From Methanofollis sp. (GTDB lineage: Archaea > Halobacteriota > Methanomicrobia > Methanomicrobiales > Methanofollaceae), in contig NZ_JAQVNX010000017.1 of assembly GCF_028702905.1 (NCBI RefSeq), positions 1 through 33,000 on the forward strand: a DNA stretch of 33,000 nt, given 5' to 3'. Under the pieces are notes generated by a model. The model did no database searches, was not told the origin of the DNA, and saw only the letters and a list, made by a program, of their open reading frames with translations. Position 1 is the stretch's first letter; each line of letters starts with the position of its first letter. Made by a program: the position numbers and the translations under genes. This document shows positions 15,746-25,305 of the stretch, in pieces.

Positions 15746-16177
15746 CTACCCGGTGCTGGCGTCCTGCTCTTGCAGAGGCGGCCCGCCGCGGGCGTATGTC
15801 GCTGTGTCCTGGCCAATGCCGTTAGCCTCCGAGACACCCACTACCGAGCCGATGACGGCATAGCGCGGGCCGAAGATCTTGGTGAGATGTGACCCCGACG
15901 GCCACCATGTGTGACCCACGGCCGGCCACGTGTCGTTCATGAAGCGGCCTCAGGGGAAACTGCTCTCGATAGCGATGGCAGTGTAGCCGTGCCTCTCCAC
16001 CAGGCGCTGGAAGAGTTTGTTGCGGAGCAGGAGGCTCTCCTCACCGCCTTGGAGCGCCTCTCCGAAGCTGAGCAGTTCGACCGACGGATCGAGGGAGGCG
16101 ATGAGCGTGCCGATGGCGGCGTTGAAGGTTTCGGGTGAGTCGATGGAGAGCGGGATTGCTTCTTGTTGGAACCGCGT
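15746..16177 (-). pseudogene. Erythromycin-esterase family remnant
   Basis: One minus-strand frame reads as two joined pieces of an erythromycin-esterase-like hydrolase. The first piece (about 16177-15953) gives ETFNAAIGTLIASLDPSVEL, then LLSFGEALQGGEESLLLRNK and HGYTAIAIESSFP, the N-terminal active-site region. It then hits TGA at 15950-15952. The same frame resumes with GPRYAVIGSVVGVSEANGIG, which is the C-terminal region of the family. A normal protein is around 400 residues or more, so several hundred residues are missing between the pieces. There is also no start codon after the upstream stop. This is a dead gene with an internal deletion, lying directly beside the AT-rich island. Confidence 0.75.
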
Positions 16178-16441
16178 TTAGAGTGTGGTGTGATCAGGTT
16201 TCATCTCCCGGATTCAGGATGGTAAGACCCTAAAGAAAATTCCTTGCTCTTGTTGAGGTCCCCTCTGATCCTGCGCAGGATCGCAGGTTTTCTGCCCCCA
16301 TGTATCGTCTGCTGGGGATTAACTTGAAGCCTTATCCTTCTTGAAAATCCTCTGATAGGATCCAGAACTGGGAGTGGCACACTATGTAGAAATTGTTAGG
16401 GATAGTTCCTGCAGAGCAGGAAAATTAAATTTTGGAGGATT
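16178..16441. other. Intergenic border of the AT-rich island
   Basis: No gene is seen. The stretch contains the perfect 16-base palindrome GATCCTGCGCAGGATC (16267-16282) and a hairpin near the helicase stop. Base composition shifts here from host-like to AT-rich. Confidence 0.55.
16406..16422 (-). terminator. Hairpin after the helicase operon
   Basis: TTCCTGC and GCAGGAA arms with a three-base loop, about 20 bases past the helicase stop on the minus strand. There is no strong T-run after it, so terminator function is tentative. Confidence 0.4.
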
Positions 16442-19400
16442 CTAATCTCGCAGGAAGTGTTTTATAATCTTATCTGCCTCTTCAAAGGCTTTTGGGAGTG
16501 CATTTTTTACTACTTTATCTGACAAATATATGGTGCTATCTTTCTTCTCTGATAGGAGCCACATAGCAGGATACACCACAAATTGGATTGATTTGTTCGG
16601 TAAAATAACTGACATGCTCCCTTTCTCGGGGGGTAATTGAATCTCAGGATGAGCATCAGCAAGCAAATGTTTGAGTGGGGTGATAATTTCATGTTGCTCA
16701 TCGATGCTCAAGGGTTTTGGGAGGTTGCCATATCTACCCCAGCTCAGGAGATCAAGGGCTGCAAGACGATCCAATTTTTCATGCACTCTCTGGTTCCAGT
16801 AATGTTTGAGACATGAGTGACATGCTGTAGCACACCTTTTGTCGCAGTTCAAGACATTCTGAATACTCTGGAGTAGTGGATCAATCATGCTCCAAAGGCC
16901 AGTGGCGTATCCCGCTCCACTTGATAGACTGTCATAGATGTAAATATCAACAAACGTTTTATCTTCCGTTTCGTGAACTCTGTGACCACCTTTAATGTCT
17001 TTGAAATCAACATCTAGAGTCCGGCTTGCAGCAAGTAAGAAAGCCTCGGTGAGTGTTGTTGCAGCGCTTGATATCCACATTCCGGAGTATTCGGTGTTTA
17101 TTTGGGACTTATCCAGTTCAAACTCAAAGACAATCATATCTGTTGCAAATGTGTGACCAAGATACACATTTACTGGATCATGAATGCACCTTGCACCTTG
17201 GATGGAGTATGGTCGGCCAATATTCTTCAATACTTTTGATTCGGGATCCTCATCACTTTGTTCTGCAACCTCTGCAGCACCGCACTTCTGGCATACATTA
17301 AATCCGTGTCCTTTCACCCCCTTGTTGATGATTCTGATCTTATCAGATCGGACTGCGGCCATTATGTGCTGACACCCAATGTCTTTCATGTCATTGCGGT
17401 CAGGTGTTGCAAAATAGCATGGCTCCTCTGCATATGACTGTTCAATTTCTGCGTGTGCTTCAGGGATTGGCTTTCCGTCTACGGGAGCAAAACCCCATGG
17501 TCGAAGCATCTTCCGTTTCTTCTCTTCTGAAATTGGTTCTCCACAGAATGGGCACACTCCCCCTATTGGATATTTTGTATCAGTCCAGCCACATTCTGGG
17601 TTTGGACATAGATACAAATCGGACAGATAATTCGGATCATCAAAGTACGGTCGTGCTTGATTTTCACGCCTATTGCCTTTTCTGAACTTTGAGTGGAAAC
17701 TGTATATGCCGCCGACTTTGTAGGTTTCTTTGTTTACAACGATTACTTTTCCTGGGGCATATTCACTAATCGCAATGTCAAGAGAACGGTCTGGTCTCTG
17801 GATAATCTTATTTCCAGATCCATCTTCGATGAAGAAACCTACAACATTTTGTGGGAACGAGTAGGTTGGTAGGATTCCCTCAAAATTCAAGTGATCCAGA
17901 AGACTGGTTTTTTGTTCTTTTTCAGCTCTGCCCTCATACAGGTCGCGATTTTTGAACACATTCCCTCGGATTCCCTCTAATTCAGTTGTGAGCCCCAATA
18001 AAAATTTTTGATAAGAATTTTCATCTCCTTTTTTTTCAGAAAGAATAGTTTCCTCCAGTTCTGGTTTGAACTGGAATGTTCTCAAAAACTCTGTGAATTC
18101 ATTATAGTAACTATCGAAGAATGATAATACTGGACATTCATACAAATCTGTCCCTTTTTCATTCAAAAACTCACTCAGGATGAGCAGATTCATATGGCGC
18201 TGAAGGAGTGTACTATTGTTTACATCTATCCATGGACTACTGGCATCGCCTGATATAATTTTCTCAGGGTGATCGAAGTACCACCCGTCATGGGGACCAT
18301 TCTGGGCATAGGTGACGATTGTTGATATTGTCGTCCCGCGTCTTCCTGCACGTCCTGCTCTCTGCTGGTAGTTCTCGCGCATTGGTGGAACATTACGGAG
18401 ACTGATAGCTGTCAGAGAACCGATATCAATACCTACCTCCATCGTTGTTGTACAACTCAAGACATCGATTGGGAGCTCATCGTCCAAGACTAGATTTTGG
18501 AACCGCATCTCGTAATTTTCTGTCGTGGACCATATGTTGTCCCGCTGATCTTTGTAGGAGAGTTGTGCTGTGTGTTCTTCTGTGTTGATAGTATGTATCG
18601 GATTTTCAGAATCTCTCTTAATTGCATCTAGAACCGGGTCTCTCCAGAACTTGTACCGTTCAAGATCCCCTTCGCTCATCTCATAGACGTCTGATGAACC
18701 ACAATGTGCACATTTCCCAAGCAAAGTATATGGGAAAATATTGGAACATGTCCTGCAACGGTACCACTTATGTTTGTCATTAAATTTTAATGCGATTTTA
18801 TCCAGAATAAGGAAATATCTGTTTTCTTCCTCACCACTTCCCCGACCAAGGAATGTTTCGGAAAGTGTGAAAATGATCCAATTAATCTGTTCCTGAGTGT
18901 ATATTTGCCCTAGTATTTTCTTGAATTTGGATGGTATTTTCTGTAGGTCTTTCTCCTCTACACCAAACCTATCGTATTTACGAAGAGCGATATTGAACCG
19001 TATTTGATTTGAAATCTGGTTTCCAATAGCAAAAGAGTTCGTACAATGATAGTAAGCCCAAGCGGTGAAGAGGGAAATAAACTCTTCTTCAGACATCTTG
19101 ATATCATGTTCCTCGAATGATTCAAGGCACTCTGCAATGTCATATTTGTCCGAGGGTTCAATCCAACCAAGTCCGAGATCTGTCAAAGACCTGAAAGGGG
19201 AGCAGAGATTTTTCAGGAGTTGTTCTGAAAATAGTCCGGGTTTATTCTTGTAATCGCTAATGATTCTATCATATCTTACCGATGTATTTCGCCTTTCTGC
19301 TTTTTCAATAGTACGTTTGATTTTTTCCAAATCTTCGTTAAATCGGGTCTTATCCCCTCCATAGAACAGACGGAGGTGATTTTTGTCTGCAATCTCCAAA

Positions 19401-21757
19401 AATGCAGGATAGAGCATATCAAGTGTTACAACACTCCCTGTGGTTTCAGTCCATTGCTGTAAATGGTTGGCCGCCAGAACTAAAACCGCTCTTGCAGCCT
19501 GATCATCTGCTGTCCTGGTCATATCTTTAGCAAGTACCGCGGCTCTTTGTCTGCTGTCTGAGAATACAAGGACTTTCCTCCCGGCATTTGGCTGTTGCTT
19601 AAGTTTTTCTTCATCAAATATTGCAGGTGGTTGGACTGACAATTGTGACGAAACAATGTTGTAAAATGGCTCGTTTCCTTTCGTAGAAAAATCAGAAAAG
19701 GAGTAGTAACTCAGTGGCTTTCCACATTTTGGGCATTGGCTAAATGTTAGTTGTTCTGGCTTTCCTTTTACTGGCTTAAGAGAGTAGCAAACCTCTAAGA
19801 ATCCATCCTCTCCAGCACGAATGTTGTTAAAATGGATGAAACCGGTCTTTGCATCAAGCCACCCGTAACGGATATCTCCCTTTTTTCTATGATAATTCTG
19901 CGGTATGATGTAGAGATGTACTTCCTTCAACTCTTTCCCAAATATTTCTCCGTGAGTACGCCAGAGATAGTTCTTTTCCTCGGAATCCTCCGCATTGAGC
20001 AAGTATCCTTTGAGAAACAGGGCTCCACATCTTCTATCGTTGATCAACTCATAGATTTTCCCACCGCAGTGAGGGCAGGTGTCCCACTCACTGTCTGAGT
20101 AGATCTTACCGAGAGTGATACCGTCACCAGCATGTTTTTCTGGGCAGTTCGGATTTGTACATGCGTACAATCCCTGTAGACCACGGAAAAACATGTGAAG
20201 TCTTGCAGGAAAGAGAACTTGCCTGTCTTTTTTAGCAAGTGGTAGTAGTGATAGAAGAACTTGTGTTGCCGAAAGTGCAGTTTTGGTATCATCATGTGGG
20301 AACGCAATCTCTGCAAGTTCGGTGATCCCGGTAGCGTTTCCTGCTGTTTGATTTATTATCCGTTGTATGGGACTGTATTTTGGCAATGTTTCAAATAACC
20401 ATGTTTCTAGTTCCTTGATAGTATCATATGGGGGTCTTGTCCCATCAATTTCTTGGAAAAATCTGTGGATTGCTAGTACTTTTGTTGTATCATCAAGCTG
20501 GAAATCATCTAGAGGGAAATTACTTATCTTATTTGCAGAAAAATCAACGGGATTTAGGAGATCGATCTTTTTATTTGTTCCAATTATTATCGAGAATGTA
20601 TCCTTCTCGGATGAAGTGATCTCCCTTAGATATTTTTTTAGTTCGATTTTCTTTTCCTCGGTATCAACAGGAATACTTGCGCTGGTGAGAATAAACCGTA
20701 CTTTATCGCGCGTAATTCCTAACTTGTACATTAGCCGGCGAATGAGGAGAGCCACCTCTCCCCCCGCTGATCCACGATACATATGTGCTTCATCAATGAC
20801 CACTAGGAGTTTGTTCTCTGGAGATTCATTTAACCAGTCCCTTGTGTTTGACCAGAATGGCTGTTCGATCTGCCGAATTAGCATGTATTGGAGCATTGAG
20901 TAATTTGTGACGAGAATGTCAGGGCAATAATCCTGCATTTCCTTACGGGTGATTAATTCCGCATCCCGCAGAGCAGGTTGATGAATCCCCTTTTTTAGAT
21001 TTGCAGTATAGGTTTTCAGATCATATTTTGAGGGGTACTTCCCCAGCGATTTGAGCTCCGCGATCAACTCGGGACTACGGTCGATCAGGTCGCGTTCCAG
21101 CGTTTTTGCCAGTTCTGTATTCTTTTCTTTTACAGGTTCACCAGGATATGGTGTCCTACCCGTGTACATTCCGAATTGAGGAATACGGGTGTGTGTGCCA
21201 CCAGTATACTCCGTAAAAAGTGTGTAATACTCTCCACCATAGTCCCCGATCATTTTCCGCAAACGACCAATCTGATCTGCGACCAGTGCATTCATTGGGT
21301 AGAGCAGCAACGCCCTAATACCTCTTTTATTCCACGAATCTGGACATGTTTTTGCTTCATTCGCAAGATTTGCGACAAGAGGCCACATGAAACACTCGGT
21401 CTTTCCAGAACCTGTGCCTGTTGTCACCAGAATGTCGCTCCCTTGGTAAAACTCTTCAAGCGCCTTAACCTGGTGACTATAAGGATCTTTGAAAACCCCT
21501 AAATTTTTGGTACTCATTTGAAAAAGGAAATCCTTGATATTTTGGGGGATATCAGCATTAACCAATCCATCTTTTGATATCTGGTATGTTTGATTTGATT
21601 CGATGTAGGGATCTTTGTAAATTGAGTCTTTTTCATCTAAAAGATCTTTTGATGCGCTCAAAAGAAGATCGTTCTCACCAAAGTATTGTGCCCGGATGTA
21701 ATCCTTCAGTTTTGCAGCAAGTTCATGGTGTATATGTTGAACACTATATTCAGCCAT
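16442..21757 (-). CDS. Giant DEAH helicase with DUF1998 domain (DruE-like)
   Basis: A 1771-residue superfamily 2 helicase. Lobe 1 has a Q-motif-like SHQVKALEEF (94-103), Walker A TGTGSGKT (113-120), DEAH (322-325) and TSAS (358-361). Lobe 2 begins with RKVLVFSDSRQRAA near residue 730 and continues with DVLSCTTTMEVGIDIGSL and YQQRAGRAGRRG (about 1095-1145), so both lobes carry long insertions. Several zinc-type cysteine clusters are visible: CTNPNC/CPHCGG, CPKCGK, CRTC/CAHCG, CPNPEC/CPFCGE and CQKCG. The C-terminus (about 1570-1680) is a DUF1998/MrfA-like module with CDKRCATACHSCLKHYWNQRVHEKLDRLAALDLL. Size and layout resemble DruE of Druantia; DISARM splits these functions between DrmA and DrmB. 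It is the last gene of the operon. GGTGAT precedes its ATG, which overlaps the previous gene by 8 bp. Confidence 0.93.
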   Translation of the reverse strand: MAEYSVQHIHHELAAKLKDYIRAQYFGENDLLLSASKDLLDEKDSIYKDPYIESNQTYQISKDGLVNADIPQNIKDFLFQMSTKNLGVFKDPYSHQVKALEEFYQGSDILVTTGTGSGKTECFMWPLVANLANEAKTCPDSWNKRGIRALLLYPMNALVADQIGRLRKMIGDYGGEYYTLFTEYTGGTHTRIPQFGMYTGRTPYPGEPVKEKNTELAKTLERDLIDRSPELIAELKSLGKYPSKYDLKTYTANLKKGIHQPALRDAELITRKEMQDYCPDILVTNYSMLQYMLIRQIEQPFWSNTRDWLNESPENKLLVVIDEAHMYRGSAGGEVALLIRRLMYKLGITRDKVRFILTSASIPVDTEEKKIELKKYLREITSSEKDTFSIIIGTNKKIDLLNPVDFSANKISNFPLDDFQLDDTTKVLAIHRFFQEIDGTRPPYDTIKELETWLFETLPKYSPIQRIINQTAGNATGITELAEIAFPHDDTKTALSATQVLLSLLPLAKKDRQVLFPARLHMFFRGLQGLYACTNPNCPEKHAGDGITLGKIYSDSEWDTCPHCGGKIYELINDRRCGALFLKGYLLNAEDSEEKNYLWRTHGEIFGKELKEVHLYIIPQNYHRKKGDIRYGWLDAKTGFIHFNNIRAGEDGFLEVCYSLKPVKGKPEQLTFSQCPKCGKPLSYYSFSDFSTKGNEPFYNIVSSQLSVQPPAIFDEEKLKQQPNAGRKVLVFSDSRQRAAVLAKDMTRTADDQAARAVLVLAANHLQQWTETTGSVVTLDMLYPAFLEIADKNHLRLFYGGDKTRFNEDLEKIKRTIEKAERRNTSVRYDRIISDYKNKPGLFSEQLLKNLCSPFRSLTDLGLGWIEPSDKYDIAECLESFEEHDIKMSEEEFISLFTAWAYYHCTNSFAIGNQISNQIRFNIALRKYDRFGVEEKDLQKIPSKFKKILGQIYTQEQINWIIFTLSETFLGRGSGEEENRYFLILDKIALKFNDKHKWYRCRTCSNIFPYTLLGKCAHCGSSDVYEMSEGDLERYKFWRDPVLDAIKRDSENPIHTINTEEHTAQLSYKDQRDNIWSTTENYEMRFQNLVLDDELPIDVLSCTTTMEVGIDIGSLTAISLRNVPPMRENYQQRAGRAGRRGTTISTIVTYAQNGPHDGWYFDHPEKIISGDASSPWIDVNNSTLLQRHMNLLILSEFLNEKGTDLYECPVLSFFDSYYNEFTEFLRTFQFKPELEETILSEKKGDENSYQKFLLGLTTELEGIRGNVFKNRDLYEGRAEKEQKTSLLDHLNFEGILPTYSFPQNVVGFFIEDGSGNKIIQRPDRSLDIAISEYAPGKVIVVNKETYKVGGIYSFHSKFRKGNRRENQARPYFDDPNYLSDLYLCPNPECGWTDTKYPIGGVCPFCGEPISEEKKRKMLRPWGFAPVDGKPIPEAHAEIEQSYAEEPCYFATPDRNDMKDIGCQHIMAAVRSDKIRIINKGVKGHGFNVCQKCGAAEVAEQSDEDPESKVLKNIGRPYSIQGARCIHDPVNVYLGHTFATDMIVFEFELDKSQINTEYSGMWISSAATTLTEAFLLAASRTLDVDFKDIKGGHRVHETEDKTFVDIYIYDSLSSGAGYATGLWSMIDPLLQSIQNVLNCDKRCATACHSCLKHYWNQRVHEKLDRLAALDLLSWGRYGNLPKPLSIDEQHEIITPLKHLLADAHPEIQLPPEKGSMSVILPNKSIQFVVYPAMWLLSEKKDSTIYLSDKVVKNALPKAFEEADKIIKHFLRD

Positions 21758-22790
21758 TCTGTATCACCCGAATGTTTAGATTCTCCAGAATTTTTGAAAC
21801 GATTGGGAGGAATACAGGCGATGTGATAAATTCTGTTCTGTCCAGAATGCTTCGAACCGGCCAAGCTATCATGTAGAACAACATTTCCTCTCTCCTAGGA
21901 AGAGTAGAGTGGAGCCTGATTTTGATTGCGTCTTTGTAGGTCGTTATTGTGGCCTGTTCCTGGTTATCATTCAAATGTCGAAGACCATACATGAATCTAC
22001 GAACATCGTGTGTTTTTATGATGTAATCCGGAAATGCGAGGGTATATACCTTGTCATTTTCTTTTTTAGCAATTCCGTAGTCGACAAGGTTATTTCGATA
22101 CACCGTTAGTTCCGACGGATGATCCAGTGATTGTTTCCAGGAATCAGAGAAGATTTGTTTTGAAAGCGGGTCAAAATATTTTCGAGCATCAGATATGATG
22201 GGGTTTAGTGTATATTTCCCATTAGCATATCTACTGTACTCAAGAACGGTGTCTTTTGCATCAATTTGTGGTATCAAAAAAAGTTCTTCCAGCGAGTACG
22301 CATTTTTTTCGGAAATCCTATTGACATACCATCCAAGCCCATGTGGCTCTCCATCTTTTCCGAATGATGTTCCGCGGAGTAAAAACAAGTCCTCGGCAAT
22401 TCTTGCGAATTTATCTGGGGGTAATTGAATTGTGTTGTCCGGTCCAGATACAAGAAATCCAGCGTATTCCAGTCTCTCTTGGATCTTTTTTGCTGGCTGA
22501 AAATTCGGTTTATCCTCAGGATAAAACCATTTCTTCACTTCTGGATAGAGATCTAAATAGGCAGAAAGGATGATATTGCATTTTCTGGTCACATGATGTT
22601 TTGTGTACAGTGTGTCTTTTGTGTCCTGATATTCCTCTCTGTCCTCAATACATCTGTCTAAAACTGCTGTTTTTATCCATTCTGAAATGGCGGAATAAAG
22701 TACCCGGGCAATATAGGCGTTTTTGTCTTCACAGGAAAAGCGAGATATCCCCAGTCCCTGTGCTATAATCTCATGGGGATATTGGATCAT
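21750..22790 (-). CDS. Operon protein 3, unknown function
   Basis: A 346-residue protein that I do not recognise. It is soluble, charged and likely helical, with no obvious nuclease, zinc or NTP-binding motif. The C-terminal stretch (YKDAIKIRLHSTLPRREEMLFYMIAWPVRSILD) contains conserved-looking aromatic and basic residues. An in-frame TTG at 22808 would lengthen it by six residues. The GGAGGAG at 22806-22800 sits nine bases before ATG 22790, so the shorter start, four bases after the upstream stop, is preferred. It overlaps the helicase start by 8 bp. Tight coupling to the helicase suggests a dedicated partner subunit. Its size and place are reminiscent of DruD in Druantia type I, but I cannot show homology. 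Confidence 0.85.
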   Translation of the reverse strand: MIQYPHEIIAQGLGISRFSCEDKNAYIARVLYSAISEWIKTAVLDRCIEDREEYQDTKDTLYTKHHVTRKCNIILSAYLDLYPEVKKWFYPEDKPNFQPAKKIQERLEYAGFLVSGPDNTIQLPPDKFARIAEDLFLLRGTSFGKDGEPHGLGWYVNRISEKNAYSLEELFLIPQIDAKDTVLEYSRYANGKYTLNPIISDARKYFDPLSKQIFSDSWKQSLDHPSELTVYRNNLVDYGIAKKENDKVYTLAFPDYIIKTHDVRRFMYGLRHLNDNQEQATITTYKDAIKIRLHSTLPRREEMLFYMIAWPVRSILDRTEFITSPVFLPIVSKILENLNIRVIQNG

Positions 22791-22794
22791 AGAG

Positions 22795-25305
22795 TTATTC
22801 TCCTCCAAGGAGTCCCACTATGATCTCTTTGAGGTCTTTTCTGCTAAGATTCTCTAGTCTTTGGTTTAGTTCTTTTGTAGTCCCTAACAATTTGCAATAT
22901 GATGCAAGCTCCAGAAGAAGTACCCCCTCCACGTTTTCTTCATCTTTTTCGTCATCTGTTTCGATAAAATCAGAGAGTATTGCAGTTCTAGTCAGATTGT
23001 ACCCATTTGTTGTATTCAGTCCTTTTGAAATCTTAACTGCTCTCTGATACAAATCCTGAAATCCCTTTGAACTTCTTTCGATAGTTACTGTACAAATCCC
23101 AGGATACAAGGCATTGGCTGCAATGGAGGTTATCATATCTTCTGAATTGATGAGGACCATATATCCTAGGACACTTGGCGGAAGTATTCGCATGTTTTCT
23201 GAGAAATCAAGTGAAAACAGGATGTATTTTTCGGGGTTTTCATCAAGAATGTCCTTTGCGAGATGCGTATAACAATATTCGTCAATGGAACCGATGACAT
23301 TTTGAAGAAGAACAATATTTCCTCTTGTCTTTTTCACAGTGTTTAACAGTGAAGAATAGTTGTTGTAACCAGTTGGAACAGAAATAACCTCGGGTGTTTG
23401 TGAATGGAGTGTAACTGAAATGGCATTAGCCATGAGATTTGCCTTACATCCTGTAAGGAGGAGAGGAGTTCTTGTCACATATGCTCCAGCAATGAGCTTA
23501 GCTAAGCTCTCAGCATATTTATTGTCAGTTCCAATGTTCTGAAGATTGTTCTTCAGATCATCGATTAGATCTTTTATATTGTCACTCTCGATCGATTCTG
23601 ATCCGTGACAATCTTTTGCCGGCTGCACTAAAGGATCTGAATTTGGCGAGGAGGCAACACTTATCTTTTCGTAATCCCCTGATGGAATTACCCCTTTAAA
23701 CAGCGCCAAATCGCCGAGGAAGTTCCCTGGATTGTGCTGGATGCTCCTAAGTTTCTGCTCACAATAGGTTTTTAATTGACCATTTATTTTTTCTAAATCT
23801 TGCTTCTTTTGTTCCAGTTGCGAGAGTTCTTCTTGAATCTGTTTTTTTTCTGAAATATCTTTCTCAAGTTGTTTCTTTGATATCTCTAATGATTCTATGT
23901 CCTTCTGGATTTTGCGAGTTTCCTCACGGAGTGACTCAAGATCTTTCTGGATGGCGTTCTGTTGATCAACTCTAAACTGTTCGCCCTCTTTGGTGATCGC
24001 CTGCATTTGTTCTTTTTTAAATGCAACAATTTCATCATCAGCAATCTTTTTTTGATTTTCTTTGTATCTGTGGAGTTCCTGTTTTATGTGGTATTCTTGT
24101 TCTGATCTGAGTCTTTCCCCTTCTGATTCAACTGTTTTCTTGAGCGATTTTAATGCATCCGTTTCAGCTGTTTTTTCCGCATTTATTACAAGTATTTCAC
24201 CATTGATTTCATCGATTATGTTCTTTAGGTCGCTAATTTCTCTCTCTAAAGCCTCTTTCTGCTCAAACAATCCTTGATTTGCAATATGTTGTATTTTATC
24301 AATGTATTTTTCGTTGATCTTTGGAACGTTTTCAATAACCCCCCTTACGAACTCCTCAACTTTATCATCGGTGTTGAGATATGCACTTATTATGTCAGTT
24401 TGTAACTCAAGCCACTGCTTATTCTCTGGAGATAGTGTAAATACAGGCCGTAATTTCGGATTTGAGAGGGCTTCGGTGACAATTTTGTTCACTAATTTCT
24501 TATCACCCTCTGAGTAATTCAGGCGAGAGGCGATGCGGTAAAAATATCCTGCAAAGCGAGTTGAATCAGTATGAAGAATCAGGGTATCTAACTTGTCCTG
24601 TTGACCGAATTTCATCTTTTTGTAGATGAACCTTCGAGTCAGGTCTGAACCGTTATCTGGGATTGAATTTTTGTATAATGGATCAAAAGAATCAATAACG
24701 TCTGTTCTTTCGATTCTATATCGATCCAATGACGACCTTCTATCGGTTACAAAAAGTAACTCATTATACCGCAGACTGGATGTTGCTTTCGTTATCTCAA
24801 CACAGAAGTAATGTTCTTCATCGCAATCATAGACTACGAGGAGATTTTCTGAAAATGTGTCGGGGACAACGATACCATTTTCCAATATCTGTGCGAGTGC
24901 ATCATCAGAATCCCCCACCCGTCTCATATGTTCTAGGGATTCTGGCGAAGTTTCAGGATTCTGCAAGAAGATGACTTCGTAATAATTATATTTGCAAGGG
25001 GGTTTAGGATGAAGTGAATAGGGTGCTGCGTCATAAACCTCCGCATTGGCGCTTTCTTTCCACATCCAGATGCCTACATTGTCATGCCCCCATTGATCAG
25101 AGTTTTCCTCCAATTTAATCGGTATGAGCATGTGTCCGTTGTCTGGATTGGTGTAGATCGTACCTATGGTATTTACTCGACCTTTTTTACCCCACTCTTT
25201 TGTGGAAATGTCTGCGATCCTCAAGACTTTGAAGTCATGGTCGCCAAACTTCACTGGAATCCCGATACAGCAACGTACATTGAAATCTTTTTTTGGGTTT
25301 GCCAT
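22795..25305 (-). CDS. Operon protein 2: coiled-coil with degenerate AAA-like domain
   Basis: An 836-residue protein. The N-terminal half (1-330) is a globular region of unknown fold. A long coiled coil spans about 340-540, rich in E/K/Q heptads. The C-terminal third (about 590-800) reads like a AAA+ module without its catalytic residues. LLLTGCKANLMANAIS (about 612-627) sits where a P-loop would be but lacks GK[S/T]. GNIVLLQNVIGSIDEYCY (about 660-677) is Walker B-like, and KYILFSLDFSENMRILPPSVLGYMVLI resembles a McrB-type sensor/arginine-finger region. It may be a structural or DNA-recognition partner of the helicase. GGAGGT nine bases before the ATG supports the start, which shares one base with the upstream stop. 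Confidence 0.9.
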   Translation of the reverse strand: MANPKKDFNVRCCIGIPVKFGDHDFKVLRIADISTKEWGKKGRVNTIGTIYTNPDNGHMLIPIKLEENSDQWGHDNVGIWMWKESANAEVYDAAPYSLHPKPPCKYNYYEVIFLQNPETSPESLEHMRRVGDSDDALAQILENGIVVPDTFSENLLVVYDCDEEHYFCVEITKATSSLRYNELLFVTDRRSSLDRYRIERTDVIDSFDPLYKNSIPDNGSDLTRRFIYKKMKFGQQDKLDTLILHTDSTRFAGYFYRIASRLNYSEGDKKLVNKIVTEALSNPKLRPVFTLSPENKQWLELQTDIISAYLNTDDKVEEFVRGVIENVPKINEKYIDKIQHIANQGLFEQKEALEREISDLKNIIDEINGEILVINAEKTAETDALKSLKKTVESEGERLRSEQEYHIKQELHRYKENQKKIADDEIVAFKKEQMQAITKEGEQFRVDQQNAIQKDLESLREETRKIQKDIESLEISKKQLEKDISEKKQIQEELSQLEQKKQDLEKINGQLKTYCEQKLRSIQHNPGNFLGDLALFKGVIPSGDYEKISVASSPNSDPLVQPAKDCHGSESIESDNIKDLIDDLKNNLQNIGTDNKYAESLAKLIAGAYVTRTPLLLTGCKANLMANAISVTLHSQTPEVISVPTGYNNYSSLLNTVKKTRGNIVLLQNVIGSIDEYCYTHLAKDILDENPEKYILFSLDFSENMRILPPSVLGYMVLINSEDMITSIAANALYPGICTVTIERSSKGFQDLYQRAVKISKGLNTTNGYNLTRTAILSDFIETDDEKDEENVEGVLLLELASYCKLLGTTKELNQRLENLSRKDLKEIIVGLLGGE

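Noticed and set aside
16442-21757. Calling the operon DISARM
   Set aside because: DISARM has separate DrmA and DrmB plus a methyltransferase and usually a PLD protein. Here helicase and DUF1998 are fused and none of the others is present.
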